Shown here: positions 12,270 through 28,437 of the stretch, one piece after another
How positions within the stretch are numbered: the stretch's first letter is position 1
How the letters are laid out: every line of letters starts with the position of its first letter
Assembly: GCA_028551475.1 (NCBI GenBank)
Contig: CM052356.1
Span: forward strand, 21,913,884 to 21,977,883
Direction: 5' to 3'
Length of the DNA: 64,000 nucleotides
DNA from: Casuarina equisetifolia
Lineage: Eukaryota; Streptophyta; Magnoliopsida; Fagales; Casuarinaceae
Notes under the pieces: model-generated
What the model saw: only the letters and a program-made list of their open reading frames with translations
What the model was told of the DNA's origin: nothing
Database searches by the model: none
Translations under genes and position numbers: made by a program

Positions 12270-13464
12270 TCACTTTTTTCCCCGCTTTCGTTTCTGGATA
12301 TTCTCCGATAAGACGGCATTTACAATGTCTGCAACTTTTCTCTTTGCCGGCTCTGTACTGAGTTCGTCTTTGAATGTTTTCTTAGGTCTACACGTGTAAA
12401 TCTCGTCTGATTCTGATGAGGTATTGTGGACCTGACGGGGATCTGCATTACGTGGTCGACAACCGGCTTTGAGACGCGTAACCCCGACTTGCAAACACTC
12501 TCACTCGGTGCACTGTTGCTAGTTTGGAATGATCATCGTGGTTGCCATCGCTTGTGCCCATTGCTGGTCTGGACGTATTATGAAAGGTACGATGATATTG
12601 GAGCATCGACAGAATTTTATACGTGTCTTTCTCGTGTAACAGATAACCGAAAGAGGAGTCCATGGTGCGCACCATATCGAATCAAGAGCAGCCCCAGCCA
12701 GTGATTTTGCAACATCTTTCTATCACTCCACACTCCTTGCCAAGATTCGCACTTAATGCTGTGAGCATCAACTATGGAGTGTTCTTCTTTTTTGACCCTT
12801 TTTTCTTCTTGCTTTTGCTTTCAATTATTGCTTGGAAAGATGAAAGAAGGTACACGTGCCCACTTAAGCTCTGCCGTTCCATAATGGGTTCTAAATTGAG
12901 AGGTGAGGTCCAGAACCGATGCCTGCAAGTCAAGATCAGTCTCAATCGTCGGGGTGTAACAGAAGAAATGCATGAGTAATATGGTATTCTGGTTGGAGTC
13001 CCTTGCAAACAACAACATAGCCTGAATCCAACTGAGAAAAACCAAAACTAATAAATCTAGCAGGTTGGAGACTACAAGAATTAGCGAGAGAAAGGCATTC
13101 TCTTTAGGCACGAAGGTCCCTGTGTAACACTCAGAAAAGCTTACTCTCATTCCCTTTTGGATCCACAAAAGGAGGAGTGTCAAATATAGGATTCCTGGGA
13201 ATTTGATACTACATACAATATTTCAAGATTCTGATCCACAGTAGTGGATAGTTGCACTACGGCCTGAGAAATCAGCCCACAGCTTTCGGTCCACCTTTTT
13301 CATAAGCTTCCTCAACTTCAACAAGTCAAGAACACTATCTCCTGATTTCTAATGTTTTACTTCAACACATAAATACAACTTATTATACTTGAGGATATCA
13401 TAAAACTTAAAAAAAAAATCTTTCAAAACAATGATACAGGTGGAAGACGATTGATAATACAACC
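12270..13464. other. No supported gene; 3' flank of the DCL gene at the right end
   Basis: Several overlapping ORFs of 60-120 codons occur on both strands, none with a recognisable domain or splice-consistent continuation. A minus-strand frame over 12270-12494 ends in a lysine- and arginine-rich tail (AKRKVADIVNAVLS, then KRKRGKK), which could be a fossil of a nuclear protein, but nothing supports a gene. The part from about 13200 on is the likely 3' untranslated region of the DCL gene. Confidence 0.4.
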
Positions 13465-16351
13465 TCATACACTACGCCTCTGCTGTCGGAAATGTCTGAG
13501 AATGAAACTGTCAGCATACAAAGGATAGTTCTTCTTGATCAGGCCCTTTATACATTTCCAGTAAGAAAAGTCAACCATCTCTCCATCCTTTCGAACTATG
13601 AACAAACACCGTGACTTTTCGAACTCAGGGTGATACCCAATCTGTAAATCCAAAAATGAGAAATATGCATCATTTACGCTTCACTCCAAGAAGACTACAA
13701 TTATCATCCAACAGACATAGTTTTCTTATGGTTGAAACAATATTCAATAAAAAAGAAGATTATTAGAATTAAAGGCTCTAAATAAAACCATGCAGTTGAA
13801 TAAATGTGAGACTGTTCTTGAGACTTATTTGCACACCTAAAAAGCAAAACGATATTGCCCTTGGAGCTGCTGACCAAGTTATTCGCACCTGAAGTTGGGT
13901 GCCAACATCTTGGTAGCCAAGTATGGAGTCATGTTGGCTCTGCCTTGATCAAGAAGATAAATCGCCATTGCTTTTTAAGGAAAAAAAACGATTGGTCTAC
14001 TCATGATTATTAGGGACTTGAAAAATTACTTTACCAATTTCAAGGCCAATTATATTCTCTGTTGCCTATCTAAAAAACCTGAAAATAATGGACAAGTTAT
14101 AGCCTCATCTAGAAGCACAGTTGCACATGAAGTCAAACACCAATTTTAGATAGCTAATTTGCATCTCGCTGAACAAGGACTTTTCCTATGAACATACAAT
14201 CCAAACTCCAGTACATGACTGTAATATGTGAACCAAATGGAACTGAAAAGGAAAATTGTATGTGAACACACTCTGGGACATTACACGCAATTGTATGAGA
14301 TCAGTCAAACTGATGATACCCTGCGCCATTATGTGCAGTTCCAGAATGAACAGAATCTGGAACCTGTGTTCCATTACTGTTTTATGTGACTTTGAATATA
14401 GATTGGTATTTGGTATGCCAAGGCTTGATAGAAATCGTCTTAAAGCATTTAGTAAAGCTAAGGCAGATGACGCATGGACCAACAAATTGCATATATAAGG
14501 CTGTTAACATGAAAGGTTCTAATCAGATAAGTCAGAAGCTTCATTTATGCAGGTCCATTTTATCGCTAGAGTGGTAACTCTTTTCTAATCAAGCCAAGCT
14601 TTCTGGAAAGAAACAAGAGAGAATGAGATTGAGAGGGAGCGAGATACCGTGATATAGTCAATTCCGCATCCAATCTTCTTCTCAGAATGAGGATGAAAAG
14701 GAAGCAACCTCTCAAGTATTGTTCTCTCATGCTCTGCACTTAGTCTGTCTCCACTTTGATATCTGCACCAACATTTCCCGTGTGCACATTGAAAATTAGT
14801 AACATGAATGATGGTTAACACAACCATACTGATAAACCATAACTTGGATGTGTTATTGTATTCTTAGTAAAGAGTTTGAATGGTGATACAATTCCATCAG
14901 TAGTTATTCAATTCTTTTTTCTCCAATTGAGTTGCCATAGGAAGATAGGAAGGACATCAAAAGTAAAAAATATACAAAACATGAACTGCAAAAGGAGTGA
15001 AAATATGCAACCATCCAGCATCTAGCACTTCTGTGGTAAAAAAAAAAGAAGCAGCCAACCATGTATACAGATATGCTGAAAAGAGGGGCATCAGCAGAAC
15101 CAAAACTATCCGGTAGAAGAAAATTTGGTGTGAGGTACCAATAGTCAATCTTTAGATTCTCGCTTTACCAAGAATCTCCATTATGAGTTGAAACTATTCT
15201 CTCTTATGTTCTATTTTTTCTTTTTGATGGAAGGACAAACAGCTAACCGAAGAGAATAAAAATGTATAGTAAATTCAAAGGAGTCAATGTAGAGGGACAT
15301 ACAAGGATCCATATGCGGGAGTTCAAGAATCCTATTAAGCAAAAATATGACAAACAAGATTATGAACAAAATTTATAACATATCCAGAAAGCAACCGCTA
15401 AGCTATTAAACAGTTTGTAAGATTCTCTACAAATCTTCATTGGCGGAAGTGACATAATCTGTTGGTCAAATACTACATGAGGCTCCGGATTTATACGGTC
15501 ACATACACTGTATATTTCTCCAATTTCAACGAATCAATCACTGGTCCGGTCAAAAGACAACTAGAAAAACTAAAACTGAGTTTCTTCCAAATCTAAAGAC
15601 CCAGTCAATACAGTATCCGCTTTTTAAGAAAATGAATGCACCACTCACCTAGACTTACTTTGAATTAAACTGACCTATTGGAAGCTTCCCAAACTAACAA
15701 GCCTCAAGCCTCAAGCCTCAAGCCTAAATTTTGTCTTTCGTTAAACAGTACTTAATTGAATTGAGTTAAATTATAATGGCATCATTAACTTAAAGACATA
15801 ATCAGACGAAACAATTGCACAACCCACATTAGATGATAAAAGCAGTCGACTTGTTAAACCCTAACAGAAAGAAAAACAAATTAAAATCTTTCCAAATTTC
15901 CAGCTCAAGAATGGGATTACAATAATTGAAAAGAGAAAAGACAGTAGCAAAAGGTCCTTGCTTTTGCTTACGTTCCAGAATGAAGGATCATCCTAACAAA
16001 GCCTACCAATGGAACCGTGTCCTCCAAAATCCGGTCCTCCCAGTCCACCCATTTATCTTCCTCCTCGTCCTCATACTCTTCCTTCCCCTCGCTCTCCTCT
16101 TCTTCTTGCGAAACCCCACCCAAGTCCTTCTCCGGCGCGACTATTGGCCTTCTTAGCAACTCCGAGCCGTAACCGTCGGGACCGGTTCGAACGGCACAGA
16201 GACGTCGGGGAAACGATGCCGACGGGAAGGAAGCTGTTGCCGGGAAGGAATGAAATGAAAGGCTTACGGGCAAGAGTTGGAGAGGGACAGGGTTCAAGGG
16301 GAGCTGGACGCGTGGCAGAGGTTTAGATATGGAAGCCATGGCCGTGCCCAT
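13465..16351 (-). CDS. DCL: DCL-type chloroplast protein (DUF3223)
   Basis: Three minus-strand exons, 16351-15972, 14762-14648 and 13641-13465, joined by GT-AG introns with matching phase, give 223 codons. The frame is open a little further up but only with TTG. A second ATG at 16339 (MASISKPLPR) has the better context and is an equally good start, giving 219 aa. The first 55 or so residues are rich in S, P, L and R with few acids, as in a chloroplast transit peptide. Then comes an acidic run (EEEESEGKEE), followed by the conserved DCL domain: WVDWEDRILEDTVPLVGFV, the LERLLPFHPHSEKKIGCGID block, and GYHPEFEKSRCLF with DFSYWKCIKGLI and YADSFILRHF. Tomato DCL is a plastid protein of about this length, needed for chloroplast and palisade development and linked to 4.5S rRNA maturation. 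Assignment to the family is firm; which paralogue is uncertain. Confidence 0.92.
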
Positions 16352-16363
16352 GCGCTGCTGCAA

Positions 16364-16689
16364 TTTGCTACCCCAATTAACTGCTCAGTTTTCGCACATG
16401 TCAACTTGGACGACGTAGCAGAACGTTTTCGGCTGTGGATGTCGTTTCAGTAGGCTACGGTCACATTCTCTTACCCTCTTTTCACTCTCCACTGTTAAGC
16501 ACCGGATATCCTATATTCCCCTCATCTGCGATATGGATCTGGGCCTGGAGAGCCCAACCCAATAAAACTGGCAATTTAATTCCAGACAACTCAGATCCCA
16601 ATTGGTCGTTTCAATCGAATTATGTGATATAATGTGATCGTTTCTTCACAGGCCGATGAGAAATGTACTTAAGATGTCCGCCCGTCAGA
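16364..16689 (-). promoter_or_regulatory. Upstream region of the DCL gene
   Basis: Gene-free stretch between the DCL start and the repeat block. It should hold the DCL leader and promoter, but no convincing TATA box or named element was picked out. Confidence 0.35.
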
Positions 16690-17560
16690 GCCTAAATTTT
16701 CAAAAGAAAAATGCATATGTCATAACTCACCTGTCTATATGTTAGGATGTAAGTAATGAGTCTTACATGGCTAATAATTATTTTGATATTTATACTTGTG
16801 TAATAATAGGCTTTACAAATTTCCAAGTTAACTTCTAGGTTGGATAATAAGTCTCTTAATATATTAACAAAGTTAAGAATCCTCCTTATCATCCTTATAG
16901 ACTTTTTATTGATTTGAGTTTATACATTACCTACATAATGTGACATCGTAATGTTTAGATGATTTGATCATAATGATGAGAAAGATGTATTAAGATATGG
17001 ACAATTGTTTTCACATTGTTAAAAACATATATTAATATTTATGTTTATATAATAACAACTTTCTTAACATGATATTAGAACATTGGTTAATTTTATGTAT
17101 TACTCACGTAATGTGACATCATAATAGCTTGATGATTTAACCATAATGAAAAGAAGGCATGTTACATAGTGGGCAATGATTTCACGTTATTAAGGAATAT
17201 AATGAGAATTCTTAATAAATGAAAAGAGGTTTATCAACATTAAAGTTGACTTTTAAGTAAGATAATATGTATTTTAACATGATAATAGAGTTTAAGATCC
17301 TTCTTAACACTCTTATAGACTCTTATTTATTTGAATTTAAGTATTGTTTACGTAAGCATTATGATGGTTCAATAATTTGACCCTCATAATAAAGGGTTAT
17401 GTTAAAATGTGACAATGAGTCTCACATTATTGAAAAATATATTGATATATATGCTTATATTGTAATGATTCTATCAATTATTAAGCTAATTTTTAAGTTA
17501 GATAATTAGTCTTTTAACATTATGCACTACATGTCAACCATGTTCAACCATTAAGTTAAA
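16690..17560. repeat. Cluster of old, degenerate LTR-retrotransposon-like fragments
   Basis: Three or more related blocks share phrases such as TTTTTAAGTTAGATAAT-AGTCTTTTAACAT, AAGATCCTTCTTAACACTCT and AATGTGACATCATAAT, near 16830-16940, 17100-17300 and 17340-17525. The TTAACATGATA-TAGA wording resembles the junction of an LTR with a Met-tRNA primer binding site in plant elements. The blocks are highly diverged with no coding region, so they are fossils. Family and exact ends cannot be fixed. Related wording also occurs near 8.9-9.2, 19.56-19.66 and 43.6-44.25 kb. Confidence 0.4.
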
Positions 17561-17589
17561 ACACAATGTATTTCCTATTTTCACATACT

Positions 17590-18640
17590 AAAACTAAATT
17601 AATTTTTCTTATGGATGAATGAAAGTTATGTGATACCACACAAGAAACTAGTGGCTAAGCTAAGCAAGCTAAGAGTTTTGCCAAATTCAATAAAATTTCC
17701 ATATATGTCTTTTGTTGCTCTGCTTACATTGTAAGAGTCAATAATACTTTTAGTATGATTATCAATGTTTTGTCATAAATTATAAGATAGTTTGAAAGAA
17801 AAATAAACTTATTTTTCCTTATGGATGAACTGAAGGTTTGTGGTCCTACACAAGAAATTAGCAGCTACATTAAGCAAGCTAAGATTTATGCTAAATTCAA
17901 TAAAATTCTCATATATGCCTTTTGTTGCTCCACTTGCATTGTTAGTATCAATGATACTTTTAGTATGATTACTAATGTTTTGTTATAAATAATAGGGCCA
18001 TATGAAAGAAACAAAAGAAAAAAATATATGTAGTTTGATATTTCGAGATAATTTTGAAACATATGTGCCTTTTGTTGCTTCACTTACTTTGTAAGTGTCA
18101 ATTGTACTTTTAGTCTGATTACTAATGTTTTGTCATAAACTATAGGGCCATTTGAAAGAAACAAAAGAAAAAAATGTTGTTTGATATTTCAAGATAGTTT
18201 TGAAACATCTGTCATTCTATTGCTTTGCTTAAGTCATAAGTGTCAATGATATTTTTAGAATGATTATTAATGTTTTATCAAAAAAATAAATTTTTTATAT
18301 AAGCCTCCTATTGTTCCACTTATGTTGTAAGTGTCAATGATGCTTTTAGTATGATTATTAATGTTTTGTTATAAACTAAAGGGTAGTTTGAAAGAAGACT
18401 AAATTAATTTTTCTTTATGGATGAATGGAAGTTTCATGGTACTACACAAGAAACCAATAGCTATGCTAAGCAAGCTAAGATTTATGTTAGATTCAATAAA
18501 ATTTTCATATATGCCTTTAATTATTCCGCTTTCTGTCGTAAGGGTCAATGATGCTTTTAGTATAATTCTCAATGTTGTGTCGTAAGTTATAGGCCCGTTT
18601 GAAAGAAACAAAAGAAAAAAATGTGTAGTTTGACATTTCG
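17590..18640. repeat. Complex tandem repeat array, six diverged copies
   Basis: The landmark AATGTTTTGT(C/T)ATAAA recurs at 17764, 17974, 18124, 18269 (altered), 18360 and 18571 (altered). The spacings are 210, 150, 145, 91 and 211 bp. Full 210-bp units also carry a TATGGATGAA leader and GCTAAGCAAGCTAAGA. The shorter units have lost that half. Each unit holds ATATGCCTTT(T)GTTGC-like and TTTTAGTATGATTA segments, and several carry GGCC(A/C)-TTTGAAAGAAACAAAAG. It abuts the promoter side of the broken GLR gene. No coding potential. Confidence 0.8.
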
Positions 18641-18764
18641 AGGTTGATTCTCTCTCCATCCTTCTTGGAGGAACCGAGTAATTAGTAATCTAGTACAAGC
18701 ATTTATCGCAGGTCATGCTCATTTCAATTTCATACTCTCCTTCCTTGCACTCAACAGAAAACTC

Positions 18765-22785
<4,021 letters not shown>

Positions 22786-23436
22786 AAGGAGTTCAGTACG
22801 TGGAACAATTTTTATTTGGCATCCGGACATGTTTTTTCTGTTTATGCCTGCCAAAACTTGAATTGTTCATTGGTGTTTCATTGATAGTTATCAAACCACA
22901 ACTTGTTAAACAGATGAATGAACTAAATTTGAATCCTTCATATACTAAAGAATTTTGGAAAATACAATTATTCAAAATTGGACCGTTGAATGTTTTACTA
23001 AATAAATATTTTTGTAAAATGCAATACAAAATATTATAGACTCACTTAAATTCTTTTGCTTTTGGGCAAATCATAACATAAGAAGAACCCTTATTTCTTT
23101 TGGAGGCAAAACTTGAAGCGATACAAAGTAAAGAAACGCAACAAGTAGGGGGAAAATACATGATTCCTTAACCATGTTGAAAACTTACTCTGCGTAAGTA
23201 AGCAAGCATTGGAGAAGAAAGAAGGAATATCATACAAGCTTTGGAGTTTATGTTGAGTGGAGCAGTAGAAGTAGAATCAGGGGAACAACGACAAAATCAA
23301 GGAAAAAAAATACAAATTATACATCATCGGCGTGAAAAAGAAAAAGGAAAAGGAATTCCATTGCTTGGAACTAGCCGCTATTATCACTGACCTAAAGTCT
23401 AATCCAACTAAGCATTGGACCTAACGTCTACTGACT
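22786..23436. other. Intergenic spacer between convergent GLR copy and cyclin gene
   Basis: About 650 bp between the stop of the broken GLR (+) and the stop of the first cyclin (-). It should hold both 3' untranslated regions. Short ORFs on both strands here are overlapping shadows with no family features. Confidence 0.5.
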
Positions 23437-26400
23437 TTAATCATGGAAGAATTCTGGAGGTATTGTTGAAGGGCAACTCTTCTTTGCTACATATTTGTAC
23501 TGCATGAGAAGTATAATTGTTAGAAATTTACATATAATAAGGCTTGAAAAATTGACAGACTTAACTCATATTTACTGACCTTATGCTGACTGTATTTCTC
23601 CCTGACTGCGGGTAAACTAGAACTTGGACTATTACAGCACAGGAGGTGCAGATCCTTGACACACTGATCCAAATCAGAGGCCTGGTATCGTGTGTAATGC
23701 CGCAAGGTGGAGTCCTGTACCCAGAAAACGTAAACAGAAGAAGAATTGAAAATCAGACCATCTTACATGGCAGTCCTGTTCAGAAACAAGAGCCTAAATA
23801 GCAAAGACAGAAAACATACCCATGGTCTGTTTGAAGGGGTAAGTACATATTTGGCCAAGAAAATCGCTGAGGCAGCTATGAGTGACGGAGCATAGCACAG
23901 CATACTGTATTCTAAGAGAGATAATTCTGCAATGTAGTTGGCCAAGCATTCCAATGGCAAGGATTGAACCTAGAGATCGCAGACAAATACATCCTCAAAC
24001 ATCAGAATTTGTAGACAATAACCGGCTATCATAGGATGACTAATGTAGAGCCAACAGACTGAGCAGTCAAGCAGCAAAGAAGTATACCTCATTGGCCCCT
24101 TGAGCAGCACGAACAAAGCGCCTGGTCAATAAATCACGAGTCACTATCTGTATAGCGTATAGTGAAATATATAAAGACATCATTTGCAGCTGTTATTAGC
24201 CCTTACCTCAAGAAACATTTGGTTGTTGGAGCTGTCATTTCGAACTTCAAAAAATTCAAAACAGCAGATTCCATTTCCAAAACCTGTACATGAAATGCTT
24301 CAAGTTATGCTATTTTGGCAGGAAAGAAACAAAGCAAGAATCATCTAGAAAAAGCACGGTTACGTGAAGGACAGGACGCACACCTCTTCCTTGAAATAGG
24401 TATTATCGGTTATGTAACAGAACTCTTCCACCTGAGGTGCACAAATCTCCTCGTATTTACTGGCAATATGACAACTTTTTTCGTTAACATCTTTTTTGTT
24501 AATACCGTTTACTTGATGAACAACATCATCAGGAAAATAAGACAAGGAACATCACAATACCAAGATGGGATATGTCTACTTACGAGGCAATCATCATGCA
24601 GGCGACACCAAGTAGTTGTAACCGTTGCCTATTCATCGTATTCCCTGAAAGATACCGGTCTATGTAGTTCACTGTCAAATATAACGTGTCAGGTACAAGC
24701 CTGTATTCTTCAGCCACCTGCAGTTGGAAGAGAACTTAGAGAATTTCAAAATATAACCACATAAACCCTGAAAAAGTAACACATTATAAGAGCAAGATTT
24801 CCTTGTAGTTTCACATCATTTAAAGCATGTTGGCAGAAATTACAAGAGAGAAGAATTACCTCCACAAGCCAATCAATGAGTATGGCTCGCATGCTGGCAT
24901 TAATGTCCTTCTGAACTTTCTCCATGAAGTCCGTCGAAGGCCTTTTCTTTGCCTAGACTCCCAGGAATTAAACGCACCAAAAGAACAGAAAAAGCAAACA
25001 ATGAAGAGCAAAATGAAAACAGCTCTTCATGTACGACTACACGTGAGGAACAAAATAGTCCTACTATCAAAACTAAAACTAGCATACCTCAGATGCTCGC
25101 AAGTGCTTGTAAATATCACAAGCGAAGGTAGCACAGAACTGCGGATCCATGTACTTGTTATCAACATTAGCAATTTCATCATCTGCTTCTATCTCTGCAA
25201 GGACATCTCTATTGCAGATATTCCCTGCTAGCATATCATTACAAGCCACGTAAGACAGGGATACATAAAATTATAGTGGGCAAACACGACAGATAAACAG
25301 GAATGATAAGCCACAATTTGTTTCAAAATCTTATGCAAGAATACATTAGACGCAGGTTAATATATCAGACAAATTCAAGGAAATTTTGAAGTAAGTTGAA
25401 TTTCGTTCCTAAAAAAAATACCTGCTTTTTCTTCATGGTCTGAAACGTAGAGGTTGCTGAATGTCTTTCTATTGATAGAATCAACTGCTGGAACATCACT
25501 ATTATCTATGTATTCAATTTCAGGGCTCTTGAAAGAATCACAAGTAGACATTGTTTCATCCATAGAGACTGAACGTCCATCTGATTTAGTAGGAGAAACA
25601 TCCATGCTGCGCTGTGCTGGAATAGCAGCAGTGCTAGGGACAGTTTTATCCCTGCTAGGTAACGATGTAACCTTGCTGCAAGGAACAAGTGCACTTGACT
25701 TGACGCTCGACGATGCAGCGAAACCTCTCGCCGGAAGTCTCGTTTTACCGGTGCTAGCAGGTGCCCCCTTCTTCACCATGGAAATTTTAGTCGCCGATGA
25801 CACCTTCAATTTATAAAATCTAGTCAAAAATCCATAGATATGAAGTAAAACCTGTCTACACAGGTGAAAGCAGTGAGTAATACCCAAGACAAGATGAAAA
25901 TTGAAGTAAGCATCAGTGCAATATCTTTGATGGCAGTTGGAAGAGATTGAAAGAAAATCTGCCTTTAGTTTTTTTTTCTTCAGTAAATTGGATCATCATC
26001 CAATTTTAAAGTTAAAAATGTTTTATGTACCCGTTGAGTGAGATTTAACCGCTACTCTCGAATAAAACTATTCCAACTGCCAGCGTCGCTTACAGAACAG
26101 AAGGCTACATCTTCTTCTTCTTCTTTTTTAATCAGTATTGAAAAAATTGTATGTTATTACACTAAATCGAAGACTAATTAGGTCAAATCTAGAGGTGTAA
26201 ATACAATTGCAATGATCTTTTGAGAGAATTGAATCTTGAACTTGCATATAAAAAGTTGATACAAGGATTGATTCTAATGCAATAGGTTCCATGTTTCTAG
26301 CTCTTGTGAGTTACGAAATTTGTAAGATACACAAAACATGCAACTCAAGAATGAAACGATTCAAGGATACTTGAGTTTATCATCAAGAACTTAGAGGGAA

Positions 26401-26956
26401 AAGAAGAAAATAAAAGAATCCAGAAAAATAAATCCAGCTCCAGAAGCGCAACGATCAAGGCTCTTTGCATTTTCTAGAAACACACTCTGTTTGCCAAAAA
26501 CTAGGACTAGGCTCAATCCTATGCGAGTTACATTCGAATCAAATGCCAAACGATTTGAAAGACAGAGAACATCTTATAAGCAAGAAACATTCCAAAACCC
26601 TTTAAAGGATAGCCTACATATAAGGACGAGAGGTTCTAAATTTTCCCCACATTTTCCTTTCACAGCATTTTCTAGGTTTTATATGCTTTTCACTCATTTT
26701 ATCAGCACCCGAACTACGAATAACAACATTAAAAGAAATCCAAAGTTTGGACCAGTACCGGGGCAAAAGGCTGGCCGAAGGTCCGTGAAGCAACGTGAGC
26801 CGAGTTCTTGACATTGGTCAGGTCTGCGAGGGGCCCTCGCTTCTTCGTGAACGTAGTCTTTCCCATATTCTCCGACGTCGAAGACGAGGCGTGGCGCTTC
26901 GCCAAGGACGACGAAGTTGAAGATGAAAACGACGAACGGCGATTCTGAGTTGACAT
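23437..26956 (-). CDS. CYCA1: A1-type mitotic cyclin, copy a
   Basis: Eleven minus-strand exons give 492 codons with phase kept throughout: 26956-26759, 25803-25422, 25224-25088, 24952-24860, 24717-24584, 24459-24384, 24283-24207, 24121-24088, 23969-23820, 23714-23580 and 23499-23437. The N-terminus is serine-rich ([16 protein letters not shown]) and has a destruction box, RGPLADLTN, at 40-48. The linker carries [18 protein letters not shown] and [19 protein letters not shown]. The cyclin box includes [51 protein letters not shown] and FCYITDNTY, followed by a complete cyclin C domain ending in VREKYSQHK. Family knowledge: A-type cyclins bind CDKA or CDKB in the nucleus, act from S phase to mitosis and are destroyed by the APC through the D-box. 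Closest fit is CYCA1;1/CYCA1;2. It lies head-to-tail with a second copy. Confidence 0.95.
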
Positions 26957-27470
26957 TGTGGATTGGGGTTCAAGAAGCTATCCTTCCTCCACCAAGAAGC
27001 CTTCTTCGTTGGCTCAAGAACAAGAAAGAAGGCCGAACCCAGGAGCTTTACCCCTAGAGTGAGGGAGAAATAGCCTTCCAAGTAATAACCAGATTTTAAA
27101 GGCGTCTTCAGGGCTTTTAAGAAAGAGAGCGTTCCAGTGACTGAGCGTGACTGGGTGTGTGTGCGTTGTGTAATTTAATAATTGGTTTAATCGGGCTTTT
27201 GAGGCGGGGAAATGGCTGATTTGAATTGTGGATAGATCCCGACCGTTCAACTGTCCCAGTTATCGTTAGGAGCGGGGGGGCAGGGGTAGGGGTCCACATA
27301 TAACATTTAAGTCTTTCTCGTGGTTTTTGTATAGAGCTCCCTTATCGACCACGGACGAATAAGGAGTCCCCACCGCATACGATTAAGTCGTCGGTTAGTG
27401 TTCCGAAAGTCACAGGCTGTCAGTTTGTGTTTCAGGCTTTCCAGTTTTTGAATTTGAATTCAAACGGTCA
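26957..27470 (-). promoter_or_regulatory. Promoter region of cyclin copy a with an MSA-like element
   Basis: TCAAACGGTCA at 27460-27470 matches the mitosis-specific activator consensus YCYAACGGYYA at ten of eleven positions. A second AACGG core lies on the minus strand at 27243-27247. MSA elements are bound by three-repeat MYB factors and drive G2/M expression of plant cyclins. The elements are 287-514 bp upstream of the ATG. They were picked by eye. Confidence 0.4.
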
Positions 27471-28437
27471 CTGGATCTGTCTTTGGTAGCTTAGGGAAAC
27501 AAATACGCACAGAATATACTTTTAAGCAGTCAGCATACATAGGGAGTCGATCTTTTTATGGGAAAGAGGAACTCAAATCCATTTGCATTTTAAGTTGATA
27601 ATTATGTCTCAAACCCAGAAATATTATTCCTATTATTTGATTACCTCTTAATGATGCTTATTATAATTTACCAATAAATACTCTGTTGACATTTTTCATT
27701 TAATGTTTTTGGTCCAAAAAAGAGAGCCAATTAAGACAAACTAAAAGATGATCCTGCAACTTCAATGCAGAGGATACTTTGATGCTGATAGAAGATGTCC
27801 CTCACAACCTTATATGGAAAATGAGCTAAGGACGGTAGAGCAATTTACAAAGACATTCAGTTTGCTGTTTGCTGTTTGCTGTCCACAAAGAACAATCAGT
27901 TTGAAAAGTGGGGAATTGTTCAAGTGAGCTTTCATCTTGAAGAAATAAACCGCCCTTCTAATTCAAATTAAGGAGTATGCTGTTTGTTTGTATCTTACTC
28001 GTTCAAATTCTATTGAATGTTGGTGTCATTTATTACGTCCCTGCAAATTTGACTATATGTCATTTTGACTGCATAAAATTTGTCTTTTATTCTCCAATAA
28101 ATCTTTTCTGATCAAACACTAAATCCGCAGATAGATCTTCTGAATATTTTTAATAGCATATACTCCGATGAAGGAAAGAGGAACTCACTAAAATACATTT
28201 TGGACCTTACACTTCACCGAGGACTCTATACAAGAGAAATAAGTGTACAAGAGATGATAATTCGTGAGTTTGTCTCAGAAAACGGTAAGAAGAGAAGACC
28301 ACATGACTATCAAACAGTAGGCACAGAGTTACTGGATTCAAAGCTATATACAAAACCACAACGGCGGAAAAGAACTAGCAGCTGATGAAGACACGGTGAA
28401 ACGAACTTGGAACTGTGATCCGTACAAGCCTCGCTGC
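27471..28437. other. Intergenic spacer between the two cyclin genes
   Basis: AT-rich sequence with a short GTTTGCT triplication near 27865 (TTTGCTGTTTGCTGTTTGCTG). It holds the 3' flank of cyclin copy b on the right and distal promoter of copy a on the left. No gene seen. Confidence 0.5.

Noticed and set aside
12270-12675. Overlapping minus-strand ORFs with a lysine- and arginine-rich tail
   Set aside because: Frames overlap each other without splice sites that join them, and no family was recognised. Possibly a fossil, but not supportable as a gene.
12821-13183. 120-codon minus-strand hydrophobic ORF
   Set aside because: Composition reflects T-rich DNA. There is no membrane-protein family resemblance, and it overlaps the presumed 3' flank of the DCL gene.
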